A DNA stretch of 64,000 nt from G965202915 sp965205955 (GTDB lineage Bacteria; Pseudomonadota; Gammaproteobacteria; Eutrophobiales; Eutrophobiaceae): positions 930,001-994,000 of the forward strand of contig OZ242192.1 in assembly GCA_965205955.1 (NCBI GenBank). Direction: 5' to 3'. The notes below the pieces were generated by a model. That model did not search any database, had not been told where the DNA came from, and was given only the letters and a program-made list of their open reading frames with translations. Below, one piece after another: positions 25,280 through 34,867 of the stretch. Numbering within the stretch: the first letter of the stretch is position 1; the number at the start of each line of letters is the position of its first letter. The position numbers and the translations under genes are program-made.

Positions 25280-26175
25280 AGCTGTTTTACCTGATAGCCT
25301 CTTTTCCGCAACAGCTCCAGCAAACCATCCGGCCCTACCAGATGCCCTGCCCCTACCAGCACCAACTCGGTATCGCCATCTTCCAACATTTGTTCGATTT
25401 GTGGGATCCAATCCAGGTTTCGCTGCCGCAGCAGGGAATCGTAGAGCTCCGGCCATTCATTGCGCATCTCTGTTACGATCATATCGGCCAGGCGGTCTGC
25501 ATCCCCCTCCCTCCAGGCACTGATCACATCTTCCATTACCTCCTCGATCCTGGCTATGTCTTTCAGCGATAACAGGATGAACTCACTCTCATTGCCTTCG
25601 CCCATTGACGCCAGAAATCCCAACTGTTTCTCTACGGTCTCCAACTGTCCGAGTGACTTGGCATCTTCAATCGCACGGGTATTGAAGTAGGCGTCTACTC
25701 CCTGAGGGGTAAAACCGATGCGCTGAAACTCAAGTACTTGCAGGCTCATAACCACCATGCCAGGCTTGAATTTCTCCATCAGCATCAGCGGCATGCCGAC
25801 CTGCTCGGTGTATTCGGAAAGTGCGTTGTATACCTCGGCATTGAGAACGGTCTTCAAAGTGCGTTCATCGGCGTAACTGAGTTGTTGCAGCATCTGCACC
25901 TGCACCGCCGGATCGTTCATGGAATTGATATCGGTTTCAAAGTAGATTTCGGATGAGGCCTGATAGGCCTGTTCATATTCCTCCGGCAGCGGGTAGTCGC
26001 TCAGCCTTAAAAAATGCACCGTGCCACCGAGGTACACCGTGTTTGAATCAGCCTTTACTTCCCAGACTGAGGAATCCGCTCTTGCCAACCCGTTGCAAGT
26101 GAGGACAGATACAAGCAGTACGCAGTAAAATACCGCTTTAGATGAGCAATACACCGTTATCGCTTTATATTTCAT
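25276..26175 (-). CDS. TraB/GumN-family protein
   Basis: This encodes a protein of about 299 residues with a signal peptide (VFYCVLLVSVLTCNGLARA). The family signatures are N-terminal VYLGGTVHFL (GTxH) and C-terminal LVLVGAGHLVGPDGLLELL (GAGH), a pattern of putative metal-dependent periplasmic hydrolases/peptidases. ATG at 26175 is preferred to a TTG four codons earlier. It starts the operon with the MBL-fold protein. Confidence 0.85.
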   Translation of the reverse strand: MKYKAITVYCSSKAVFYCVLLVSVLTCNGLARADSSVWEVKADSNTVYLGGTVHFLRLSDYPLPEEYEQAYQASSEIYFETDINSMNDPAVQVQMLQQLSYADERTLKTVLNAEVYNALSEYTEQVGMPLMLMEKFKPGMVVMSLQVLEFQRIGFTPQGVDAYFNTRAIEDAKSLGQLETVEKQLGFLASMGEGNESEFILLSLKDIARIEEVMEDVISAWREGDADRLADMIVTEMRNEWPELYDSLLRQRNLDWIPQIEQMLEDGDTELVLVGAGHLVGPDGLLELLRKRGYQVKQL

Positions 26176-26417
26176 GGCAGTTTCCAAGGGTTACAGAAGG
26201 ATCCGATGAAGGTAGCAGAACAGGGTTTCAGGTGCAAGGAACCTGTGTTGTAGAGAATGAATATCAGGACTTGCCTACTCTGCGATTTCAAGCTATGGTT
26301 ATTATATGAGAAGTATAGTGTTTTACCTGAATGTACTCTGTTCCATCGGTGGTACTTTCCGGTTGTTTTTTCCATTTATTACTTAGAGAGAACCGCGCTT
26401 TATATTATTCAGATATG

Positions 26418-26604
26418 CGGTTTTACTCCCCCCTGACAAGGGGGGTTGGGGGGGTTGGAAGGCTGGCAGTGCGGCCTCACTGGTTTTAACCCCCCAAACC
26501 CCCCTTGACAGGGGGGCGATATGTGATCCCCCTTGTCAGGGGGCGATATGTGCTGTATTGGTCGCCGAAAGGAGGGGGGGAACATTCCTGTCCCCCCCTC
26601 CTTT
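26418..26604. repeat. Cluster of G/C-run palindromes
   Basis: Three linked structures are visible. Inverted arms of 29 bp lie at 26428-26456 and 26488-26516 (C6-TGACAA-G6 type, a few mismatches). Next comes a direct repeat CGATATGTG (26517-26525 and 26544-26552) flanking a smaller ATCCCCCTTGTCAGGGGG palindrome. Last is a perfect 13-bp stem, AAAGGAGGGGGGG (26568-26580) with CCCCCCCTCCTTT (26592-26604), around an 11-nt loop. No coding function; resembles a MITE or REP-like array. The remainder of 26176-26683 holds no gene. Confidence 0.85.
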
Positions 26605-26683
26605 GACGGGCTGTACTATAAGTAATAATATGATAATTAATCAGAGCTGCCTTAGGTTTATTTCGTCATATAAAGGAGGATAT

Positions 26684-26914
26684 ATGTTTGAATTCGAGCA
26701 AGAAACGGTCGACTCACTACTGTCTGAAAATGATGAATTCAAGAGATTGTATGATAAATATTGTGACCTCAAGCAAAAGATCGAGAAAGCCAACAAACGC
26801 ACCACGGACGTGGATAAATTTGCATTGGAAGATATGAAAAAAAAGAGATTGCTTTTGAAAGACAAGATGGCAACCATCATCGAGGAGTATAGAAAAAACC
26901 GGGCGGCTATGTAG
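26684..26914 (+). CDS. YdcH-like small coiled-coil protein (DUF465)
   Basis: The product has 76 residues and is highly charged. LSENDEFKRLYDKYCDLKQKI and the later KKKRLLLKDKMATIIEEYR fit the DUF465/YdcH family of short helical hairpins. The start is fixed by a perfect AAGGAGG seven bases upstream. It stands alone between the palindrome cluster and the accessory R-M gene. The family's function is not established. Confidence 0.85.
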   Translation: MFEFEQETVDSLLSENDEFKRLYDKYCDLKQKIEKANKRTTDVDKFALEDMKKKRLLLKDKMATIIEEYRKNRAAM

Positions 26915-26994
26915 CCTTCGAGACTGTAAAAAACCCTGTGTAACTGTCTATCATTAACCCCGGTAATGGGCAAGGACAGGCAGCTTGTGCATAA

Positions 26995-27108
26995 GAACTG
27001 GAAGCGTTTGCCCGCGAAGCGGCAAAATTGATCAAAAGCGACCTCAATGACTTTCGCCAGATGTTGACCAGCCCTGTGCTGTTGGGTATTCCTGACATTC
27101 ACGCATAG
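26995..27108 (+). pseudogene. Possible gene remnant
   Basis: An open stretch of 37 codons with protein-like composition (EAFAREAAKLIKSDLNDFRQ...) ends at TAG but has a stop codon immediately before it and no start. It could be the 3' tail of a lost gene. No family recognised. The rest of 26915-27283 appears non-coding. Confidence 0.22.
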
Positions 27109-27283
27109 CCTGTGGCAGGCGTCCCGCCTTATGCAAAAGGCAGCTATCCCGGATATTGCCTGAGCGCCGGGGAAATGCAGAGATGGGGATGTCGCCGCCG
27201 TCGAATCTGGCTTGCAGGACGGGCCACCCAGAGGCATTTCGCTACCCTTCGACTGAGCGGGGCAAGGTAACAGGACAAAATTT

Positions 27284-30064
27284 ATGCGCTTGAGTTGGAA
27301 CGAAATACGCGCCCGTGCGGCGAAGTTTTCCGAAGAATGGGAAAACGCCCATTATGAAAAGGGCGAGACGCAATCCTTTTACAATGATTTCTTTCAGGTC
27401 TTTGATGTGAAACGGCGGCGCGTGGCCACGTTTGAGCAGCAGATCAGGAAGCTGAGCAACACGACCGGTTTTATTGATTTGTTCTGGCCGGGCGTGCTGC
27501 TGGTAGAGCAAAAGAGCGAGGGGCTTGATTTAGACAAAGCCTATCAACAGGCACAGGATTATGGCGTCAATCTGAAACCGGAAGAACACCCGCGCTATAT
27601 TCTGGTCAGTGATTTTCAAAATTTCGGCCTTTATGATTTGGAAGAGCGCGATGAACTGCACTTCCTGCTGGCCGATTTGCACAAGCACGTTGAGGCGTTT
27701 GGTTTTATAACGGGCGTGCAAAAGCGGGTGTTTCGCGACCAGGACCCGGTCAATATCAAGGCATCGAACTTGATGGCGCGGGTACATGACGGCTTGGCGG
27801 CGGGGGGCTATGGTGGGCATGATCTGGAGCAGTTTCTTGTGCGGCTTGTGTTCTGCCTGTTTGCCGATGATACCGGCATATTTGAGCGCGATATTCTCTT
27901 GGATTATTTGCAAAACCGCACACAGGCAGATGGCTCTGATCTGGGCGGCAAGCTGGCTGAATTATTTCAGGTGCTGAACACGCCGGAGGACACCCGCCAG
28001 TCCATGCTGGATGAAGATCTGGCCGCCTTTCCTTATGTCAATGGCGAGCTGTTTAGCGGCGCATTGCGTATTCCGGCGTTTAATTCTACTTTGCGCGACC
28101 ATCTGATAACCGCTTGCCTGTTTGATTGGGGCAAAGTCTCGCCGGCGATTTTTGGCTCTCTGTTTCAAGGCGTAATGGATGCCGCTGCGCGCCGTCAAGA
28201 AGGCGCACATTACACGAATGAACAAAATATTCTAAAAGTCATAGAGCCGCTTTTTATGGATGACTTGCGGGCTGAATTTTCCCGCATCAAACAACTCAAA
28301 ACAAAACGCAAAGAGCGATTGCGAGCCTTTCAACAGAAACTGGGGCAGCTAAGCTTTTTTGACCCGGCCTGCGGCTGTGGCAATTTTCTGGTGATTGCCT
28401 ACCGCGAGTTGCGGCAGTTAGAGATTGAGGTTTTACAGGCAATCTATCCGCACGGGCAGCAAGAGCTTGATGTTGCTACCTTGTCTCAGATTGATGTTGA
28501 CCAGTTTTATGGCATTGAAATTGGCGAGTTTGCCGCCCGCATTGCCGAGACTGCCCTGTGGATGATGGATCATATTATGAATAATAAGCTCAGCCTTTCC
28601 TTTGGGCAGAGTTTTGCGCGTATTCCGTTAGAAAAATCGCCACATATTCTGCATGCCGATGCGCTGGAAACAGACTGGAGCGTCCATCTGTCGCCCGCCA
28701 ATTGCGACTATGTGTTTGGCAACCCGCCTTTTGGGGGGCAGAGCTTCCAAAGCAAAGCCCAGCGCGAGCAAATGCGTCTCATCATTGACCCCACGGCCAA
28801 ACGCGCAAACCCGCTTGATTATGTGACGGCGTGGTTTTTGAAGGCGGGGGCGTATGTGCAAAATGGCAAGGCAAAAATCGGCTTTGTGGCGACCAATTCC
28901 ATCACCCAGGGCGAGCAAGTGGCAATGCTCTGGCCGCTTTTATTTGAACGCTGCAAATTAGAGATTGCCTTTGCCCACCGCACTTTTGCATGGGCGTCAG
29001 AGGCGCGCGGCGCGGCGCATGTGCATGTGGTGATTATCGGCCTTACTCGCGCCGATATGGAACCGAAAGAAAAGCGGCTTTTTTCTTATCCCGATAGTAA
29101 GGGCGACCCGCAAGAAAGCCGCCATGCGGCACTCTCACCCTATCTGTTCGATGCGTCAAAATTAACAAACAGACATCTTGTTGCGAAGGATACGGCGAAC
29201 CCGATAGATAATCGTTTGCGCATGATGCGAGGTGTGCAGTCTACCGATGGAGGGCATTATATTTTTCGCGGTGAAGAATATGATGAATTTCTGAAACTGG
29301 AGCCGAAAGCCAAACAATATATGCGCCCCTATATCGGCGCAGAAGAGTTTATCAATGGCAAACAACGCTGGATTTTGTTTTTGCGCGATATAGACCCCGC
29401 CGTTTTGAAAACAATGCCGCATGTGCAGGAGCGGGTGCAGCGCGTTAAAGAAATGCGCAGCCAAAGCCGCAAACCCGCAACGCAAAAACTGGCCAATTAT
29501 CCAACATTATTGGAAGGAAAAACTATCCCCCAAGCTCCCTTTCTCGTCGTGCCACGGGTCAGTTCGGAGCGACGCGAATATGCTCCGATTGGTTGGCTTG
29601 AACCGCCTACAATTCCCAGCGATGCGACCACTATTATACCCGATACAAATTTGCCAGTTTTCGCCCTTCTCACCTCAGCGATGCACATGGCGTGGCTACG
29701 TCATATCGGCGGGCGATTGAAAAGTGATTATCGTTATTCTGTTGGTATCGTGTATAACACCTTCCCGATGCCGCCCATGACCGAGCGGCAAAAGGTAGCG
29801 ATTGGAGAGAAATCGCAAGCCGTGCTGGATGCCCGCGCAGCCCATGCAGACGCAACATTAGCCACCCTTTACGACCCCGATGTAATGCCCCCCGATTTGC
29901 GCCGCGCCCATACCGCACTCGACAAAGCCGTTGACCGCCTCTATCGCAAAGCCCCTTTCACCTCCGAACGCGAACGGGTAGAGCATCTCTTCACCCGCTA
30001 CGAACAAATGACCTCCCCCCTCACCGCCCCCAGAAAAAAACGGCGGAAACGACAGGAAAAATAA
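27284..30064 (+). CDS. Single-chain MmeI-like restriction-modification enzyme
   Basis: The protein has 926 residues, matching the size of MmeI-type (type IIL/IIG) enzymes. The nuclease motif reads Asp65-X9-Glu75-X-Lys77 (FIDLFWPGVLLVEQKSEG), the same spacing I recall for MmeI. The helical linker has GAHYTNEQNI before the SAM motif FFDPACGCGNF (358-368) and the catalytic NPPFGG (480-485), giving N6-adenine methylation. The C-terminal 350 residues form the target-recognition domain. The reading frame is intact and all motifs are present, so it is probably active. It stands alone with no partner or phage genes, in a patch with palindromes and a gene remnant. Confidence 0.9.
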   Translation: MRLSWNEIRARAAKFSEEWENAHYEKGETQSFYNDFFQVFDVKRRRVATFEQQIRKLSNTTGFIDLFWPGVLLVEQKSEGLDLDKAYQQAQDYGVNLKPEEHPRYILVSDFQNFGLYDLEERDELHFLLADLHKHVEAFGFITGVQKRVFRDQDPVNIKASNLMARVHDGLAAGGYGGHDLEQFLVRLVFCLFADDTGIFERDILLDYLQNRTQADGSDLGGKLAELFQVLNTPEDTRQSMLDEDLAAFPYVNGELFSGALRIPAFNSTLRDHLITACLFDWGKVSPAIFGSLFQGVMDAAARRQEGAHYTNEQNILKVIEPLFMDDLRAEFSRIKQLKTKRKERLRAFQQKLGQLSFFDPACGCGNFLVIAYRELRQLEIEVLQAIYPHGQQELDVATLSQIDVDQFYGIEIGEFAARIAETALWMMDHIMNNKLSLSFGQSFARIPLEKSPHILHADALETDWSVHLSPANCDYVFGNPPFGGQSFQSKAQREQMRLIIDPTAKRANPLDYVTAWFLKAGAYVQNGKAKIGFVATNSITQGEQVAMLWPLLFERCKLEIAFAHRTFAWASEARGAAHVHVVIIGLTRADMEPKEKRLFSYPDSKGDPQESRHAALSPYLFDASKLTNRHLVAKDTANPIDNRLRMMRGVQSTDGGHYIFRGEEYDEFLKLEPKAKQYMRPYIGAEEFINGKQRWILFLRDIDPAVLKTMPHVQERVQRVKEMRSQSRKPATQKLANYPTLLEGKTIPQAPFLVVPRVSSERREYAPIGWLEPPTIPSDATTIIPDTNLPVFALLTSAMHMAWLRHIGGRLKSDYRYSVGIVYNTFPMPPMTERQKVAIGEKSQAVLDARAAHADATLATLYDPDVMPPDLRRAHTALDKAVDRLYRKAPFTSERERVEHLFTRYEQMTSPLTAPRKKRRKRQEK

Positions 30065-30116
30065 AAATGTTCCTATATTGTTCTTCTTTATAACTTGATA
30101 GCGGAAAATGCGCACA

Positions 30117-31214
30117 CTAATCGATCAGATTGGTATAGGCGTCATCGGACATGCTGCTCCAGATTTCATAGTTTTTTCTGAAAGAGTCATACGCCTGATA
30201 GATTTTTTTGAAATTAGCATTCTTGGCGGCTTCTTCGTCCATGGTGGCCTTGGTCAACGTTTTCAGTTCTTCCAGGATCTCGGCCGGGAACGGCAGAACC
30301 TCGACATTTTGTTTTTGTTCCAACTGCTGCAATGCCTTTTGGTTTTGATATTCCATTTGCGCATAAATCCGTTGGTTGGTTGCAATGGCGGTAATATCGA
30401 CGATATGCTGTAAATCTTCCGGTAATTGCTGCCAATTGTTTATATTGATAATCAATTCAAAGGCGGTGCCAGGCTCGTGCCAGCCGGGGTAGTAATAGTA
30501 GTCGGCGGCGCGATTCAAACCCAGGCGCAAATCATGAAACGGGGCTACCCATTCGGTTGCATCAATCGCGCCCCGCTCAAGGGCGGTATAAATTTCACCG
30601 CCGGCCATCAATACCGGGTTGCCGCCGGCTTTTTTGAGCACTTTGCCGCCAAGACCGGGGATGCGCATTCGCAGACCTTTCAGGTCGCTCAGCGATTCGA
30701 TTTTTTTATTGAACCAGCCGCCCATTTGCACGCCGGTATTGCCCATGGGAAATGGAATGACGTTAAAGGGACGGTACACGTCCCGCCACAGTTCAAGGCC
30801 GCCTCCATTGTAAAACCAGGCATTCGTGCCCCTTGCCGTCATGCCAAACGGCACCGATGAGAAAAATTGCGCCTCGGGGATTTTTCCCGCCCAGTAATAG
30901 GCGGAGCCGTGCCCCATCTGGACTATTCCCTGAGATACCGCATCGAATACCTGCAAAGCGGGGACGAGTTCGCCGCCGGCATATACTTGTATATCCAGCC
31001 GCCCCCGGCTCATTACTTTTACTTCCCGCGCAAAATTTTCCGCTTCTTCCTGAAAGATCGGAAAATTGGCCGGCCAGGTTGTAATCATCTTCCATTTGAA
31101 TACTTGATCCGCATTGGCAGCCGCTACCGGTGCGGTATTGGAATCAGGATTGCCACACGCCGCCGAAATGAGACAGAGTGTATATACACTTATTGCCCGA
31201 AATAATTTATTCAT
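30117..31214 (-). CDS. TRAP transporter substrate-binding lipoprotein (DctP-type)
   Basis: The product has about 365 residues. A signal peptide ends in a lipobox-like LISAAC, so the protein is probably lipid-anchored. The DctP fold is shown by WKMITTWPANFPIFQEEAE, DLKGLRMRIPG and TALERGAIDATEWVAPFHD, the latter with the conserved ligand Arg. The WVAPFHD/YYYPGWHEPG region is typical of the 2-oxoacid/chloroaromatic subgroup. No TRAP permease (DctQM) lies in the window. It directly follows uvrD on the same strand. Start MNKLFRA has AGGGA upstream. Confidence 0.88.
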   Translation of the reverse strand: MNKLFRAISVYTLCLISAACGNPDSNTAPVAAANADQVFKWKMITTWPANFPIFQEEAENFAREVKVMSRGRLDIQVYAGGELVPALQVFDAVSQGIVQMGHGSAYYWAGKIPEAQFFSSVPFGMTARGTNAWFYNGGGLELWRDVYRPFNVIPFPMGNTGVQMGGWFNKKIESLSDLKGLRMRIPGLGGKVLKKAGGNPVLMAGGEIYTALERGAIDATEWVAPFHDLRLGLNRAADYYYYPGWHEPGTAFELIININNWQQLPEDLQHIVDITAIATNQRIYAQMEYQNQKALQQLEQKQNVEVLPFPAEILEELKTLTKATMDEEAAKNANFKKIYQAYDSFRKNYEIWSSMSDDAYTNLID

Positions 31215-31259
31215 TGATTTTCCCTGTAACGGCTGGTTGATGGTTTTGGATTGCCACAT

Positions 31260-33428
31260 TTAAATACACTCGATTGTTTGCAAACCTGCATACGCTGCAA
31301 CCAGCCATTTGCAGCCCGCCTGTTCAAAGTTGACCTGCACCCGGGTGTGACCACCGGCGCCTTCAAGGTTCAGTATGACACCTTCACCGAATTTGGTATG
31401 CGCCACCCTTTGCCCCAGTCTCAATCCGCTTTCGGCAATCTCTTGCCCCTTGGTATTGGCAATCAAGGTGGATTGGATACCGCCGCCAAGCCGAATTTCA
31501 TATAACAGGTCGGCGGGGATCTCCTTTAGAAATCGCGATACCTCCGGATAGTAATCGGAACCGTGCATGCGCCGATGCTGGGCATAGGTCAGGGTCAGAT
31601 TTTTTTTGGCCCGGGTAATGCCAACATAACAAAGCCGCCGCTCCTCTTCCAGCTGAATCAAGTCCCCGCTACTACGCTGATGCGGGAATAACCCCTCTTC
31701 CATGCCCACAAGAAATACCTGTGAAAATTCCAGTCCCTTGGCGGAATGCAGTGTCATCAAATGCACGCAATCGGTGTAACCGTCAGCCTGGGTTGCCCCG
31801 GATTCCAAGGCTGCATGCGCAAGAAAAGCAGAGAGTTCGTCTAACTGTTCTTCGTCGTCATCCACTCTAAAACCGCGTGCGGCCGTAACCAGCTCTTCCA
31901 GATTTTCGATCCGGGTCAGACTTTTTTCGTCATTGTCCTTGCGAAAATGCTCTATCAAGCCGCTTTTCTGAATCACTGCATCCACGTGTTGATGGAGCGG
32001 GGCGGCCAGGCTGCTTCTTTCCATCGATTGGATGCGCTGCAGAAATCCTTCCAGGCAAGCCAGTGCACGGGCATTCATTAGTTTATGCCTCAGCGTCTGC
32101 TCGGTTGCACTCCATAGAGAGCAATTATTATCGCGCGCGGCGGCACGCAGTGTTTCAAGAGTGCGCTGCCCGATGCCGCGCGGTGGTGTATTGACGATTC
32201 GTTCAAATGAGGCATCGTCATCGTGAAACCGGCTCAGGCGCACATAGGCCAGCGCATCTTTGATTTCCGCTCGTTCGTAAAAGCGCATCCCCCCATACAC
32301 CCTGTATGGGATCTGTGCATACATCAGGGTTTCTTCAATCACTCGCGATTGGGCGCTGGTTCGATACAATATGGCATGCTCGCCGTAGGCCTTGCCGTCA
32401 TCGCCGGATAATTTTATCTTGTCGATGACAAATTGCGCTTCGTCCTGCTCGTTGTATGCCATGTACAGGCCAATGCGGTCGCCCTCATTTCCTGAAGTCC
32501 ATAACTCCTTGCCCAGGCGGCTGCTGTTATTTGCGATAAGTTTATTCGCCGCTTTCAATATTGTTGCCGTAGACCGGTAATTCTGTTCAAGCCGCAATAC
32601 TTTTACACCATTAAAATCTCTTTCAAACTGCTGCATGTTTTCGACTCGTGCGCCTCGCCAACTGTATATAGATTGATCATCATCACCGACGGCAAACAGG
32701 GTGCCATTCGAGCCGGTCAACAGCTTGAGCCAGCCATATTGCAGCGCATTGGTGTCCTGAAATTCATCTACCAGCAAATACTTGAAGCGTTGCCGGTAAT
32801 GCTGCAATACCGCATCGTTATTGCGAAACAATTCATCGGCGCGCAATAGTAATTCGGCAAAATCTACCAGGCCGTTTCGATCACAGTGCTCCTGATAAGA
32901 TTTATATACATGGACCAACCGCGATACATTCACCTCGCCGTCATCATTTATCTGATCCGGCCTCAACCCCTCATCTTTTCTGGCATTGATAAACCATTGT
33001 GATTCGCGGGCGGGAAAGCGTGCTTCGTCCAGCCCCATTGCTCTGATCACACGCCGTATTGTGCGCAATTGATCGTCACTATCGAGTATCTGGAAGCTCT
33101 CGGGCAGGCCGCAATCCTGCCGGTGCGTGCGCAATAGCCGGTGGGCTAGGCCGTGAAATGTGCCCACCCACATGCCTCGGATCGACTGCCCCGCTAAATT
33201 CTCAATCCGTGAACGCATCTCCGCGGCGGCCTTGTTGGTAAAAGTAACGGCCAGTATTCCATATGCCGTGGCCTGCCCGGTTTCAATATACCAGGCAACG
33301 CGATGCGCCAACACGCGGGTTTTGCCGCTGCCGGCGCCGGCCAATACCAGTATATTGGTATTTTCGGCAGCGACAGCATCACGCTGCGCCGTATTCAAAG
33401 GATCGAGTATATGAGATACGTCATCCAT
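31260..33428 (-). CDS. uvrD: DNA helicase II UvrD
   Basis: This encodes a 722-residue superfamily 1A 3'-5' helicase for nucleotide excision and mismatch repair. Motifs: Walker A VLAGAGSGKTRVLAHR, Ia VTFTNKAAAEMR, II VDEFQDTN, III GDDDQSIYSWRGA, V LMTLHSAKGLEF, VI YVGITRAK. The C-terminal tail contains the KFGEG Tudor-like segment that contacts RNA polymerase. UvrD is preferred over Rep by length and tail. Divergent from pmbA. Confidence 0.94.
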   Translation of the reverse strand: MDDVSHILDPLNTAQRDAVAAENTNILVLAGAGSGKTRVLAHRVAWYIETGQATAYGILAVTFTNKAAAEMRSRIENLAGQSIRGMWVGTFHGLAHRLLRTHRQDCGLPESFQILDSDDQLRTIRRVIRAMGLDEARFPARESQWFINARKDEGLRPDQINDDGEVNVSRLVHVYKSYQEHCDRNGLVDFAELLLRADELFRNNDAVLQHYRQRFKYLLVDEFQDTNALQYGWLKLLTGSNGTLFAVGDDDQSIYSWRGARVENMQQFERDFNGVKVLRLEQNYRSTATILKAANKLIANNSSRLGKELWTSGNEGDRIGLYMAYNEQDEAQFVIDKIKLSGDDGKAYGEHAILYRTSAQSRVIEETLMYAQIPYRVYGGMRFYERAEIKDALAYVRLSRFHDDDASFERIVNTPPRGIGQRTLETLRAAARDNNCSLWSATEQTLRHKLMNARALACLEGFLQRIQSMERSSLAAPLHQHVDAVIQKSGLIEHFRKDNDEKSLTRIENLEELVTAARGFRVDDDEEQLDELSAFLAHAALESGATQADGYTDCVHLMTLHSAKGLEFSQVFLVGMEEGLFPHQRSSGDLIQLEEERRLCYVGITRAKKNLTLTYAQHRRMHGSDYYPEVSRFLKEIPADLLYEIRLGGGIQSTLIANTKGQEIAESGLRLGQRVAHTKFGEGVILNLEGAGGHTRVQVNFEQAGCKWLVAAYAGLQTIECI

Positions 33429-33496
33429 GGCAGGATTGTATCAAACTATCACTGGTATATATCCGCTTTAGCGCAAAATGCTACTATACCCATCCA

Positions 33497-34861
33497 ATGG
33501 TTACTAATATCGTCAACAACTGCTCCGAATTATCCGGTGCGGATTTAAAAAATGAACAGGAGCGAATTATCCGGTTTGTGCTGGATGCGGCGCTGGAGCG
33601 TGGCGCAACCTCTGCGGAAGCGGCCATTACCAGCGGCACAGGATTATCCGTGACGGTGCGCATGGGTGAAGCGGATAAAATAGAACGCGAACAGGATAAG
33701 GCTCTTGCGTTAACGGTCTATATGGACGGACAGAAGGGCAGTATCGGCACTTCCGATTTCAGTCAAGGCTCGCTGGTAGAGGCAGTCAGCGCCGCCGCCG
33801 ACATTGCAGGGCATGCGGGACAGGACAAGTGTGCCGGCCTGGTCGAAGCCGGCCTGATGGCAACAGAAATTGTAGATCTGGATCTTTGTCACCCCTGGGC
33901 AATCACTCCGGAGCAGGCCGTTGATCTTGCAATTGAGTGTGAAAATCATGCATTGAGCTATGATAAGCGCATCAATAATTCCGATGGCGCCGTTGTCAGC
34001 ACCTACTCCGGGATGCATGTATATGGCAATACTCACGGCTTCATCAATGGCTGGCCATGGTCAAGCCATACCATCAGTTGTGCAGTGATTGCGGAGGATA
34101 TAAAAGGCATGCAGTGTGATGGCTGGTACAGCAAGAGCCGGGATCATCTTCAGCTACAGGAGCTGCGGGAAACAGGAGAAGAAGCGGGCAGAAGAGCGGT
34201 CAGCAGGCTTGGTTCGGAACGGCTGAGCACTCGCAACACACCGGTGATCTTTGAAGCGCCGGTTGCCTCCGGTCTGTTTTCCGCATTGATTACCGCCATT
34301 TCAGGGGGGAGCCTGTACCGCCGGGCGAGCTTTTTACTGGACCAAAAGGGACAGAAAATATTTTCCGACAACGTCCGGATAAGTGAAAACCCCCACCTGA
34401 AAAAGGCCCTGGGCAGCGCACCTTTTGATAATGACGGGGTAGCAACCAGAACGCGGGAAATCGTCACGGACGGCGTGTTGCAGGATTATGTGTTGAGCGG
34501 TTATTCTGCTCGAAAACTTGGACTCGAAACCACCGGAAATGCCGGCGGCGTACATAACCTGGTAATTGAACCGGGTGAACATGATCTGTCAGGACTGCTG
34601 AAGATGATGGATAGGGGTGTGTTGGTCACCGATATGATCGGTTTTGGCGTGAACCAGGTAACCGGCGATTACTCCCGGGGGGCATCCGGATTCTGGGTCG
34701 AAAATGGAGAAGTCCGCTACCCGGTGGATGAGATCACAGTCGCCGGCAATTTAAAGGAAATGTACAAGAATATTATTGCGGTTGGCAAAGATGTCGATCC
34801 CAGAGGCAATATTTTAACCGGCTCGGTTCTGGTGGAAAATATGGCGGTTGCGGGTGAGTAA
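33497..34861 (+). CDS. pmbA: Metalloprotease subunit PmbA/TldE
   Basis: This encodes a 455-residue member of the TldD/PmbA family, which with TldD degrades unfolded peptides and matures some microcins. Characteristic C-terminal blocks are VLQDYVLSGYSARKLGLETT, NLVIEPG and TGDYSRGASGFWVENGE. The catalytic HExxxH belongs to TldD and is absent here, as expected. Start MVTNIVNN is chosen; the frame stays open upstream through antisense uvrD sequence. Confidence 0.93.
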   Translation: MVTNIVNNCSELSGADLKNEQERIIRFVLDAALERGATSAEAAITSGTGLSVTVRMGEADKIEREQDKALALTVYMDGQKGSIGTSDFSQGSLVEAVSAAADIAGHAGQDKCAGLVEAGLMATEIVDLDLCHPWAITPEQAVDLAIECENHALSYDKRINNSDGAVVSTYSGMHVYGNTHGFINGWPWSSHTISCAVIAEDIKGMQCDGWYSKSRDHLQLQELRETGEEAGRRAVSRLGSERLSTRNTPVIFEAPVASGLFSALITAISGGSLYRRASFLLDQKGQKIFSDNVRISENPHLKKALGSAPFDNDGVATRTREIVTDGVLQDYVLSGYSARKLGLETTGNAGGVHNLVIEPGEHDLSGLLKMMDRGVLVTDMIGFGVNQVTGDYSRGASGFWVENGEVRYPVDEITVAGNLKEMYKNIIAVGKDVDPRGNILTGSVLVENMAVAGE

Positions 34862-34867
34862 ACCTGT

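Noticed and set aside
26418..26604. Repeats considered as CRISPR or as a simple terminator
   Set aside because: Spacing is irregular, there are no unique spacers or cas genes, and the largest hairpins lack a U-tract on either strand.
27284..30064. Methylase considered as DISARM (DrmMI) or BREX (PglX) component
   Set aside because: None of the required partner genes (drmABC, pglZ, brxC and so on) lies within the window; the N-terminal nuclease motif fits a self-contained MmeI-like enzyme.
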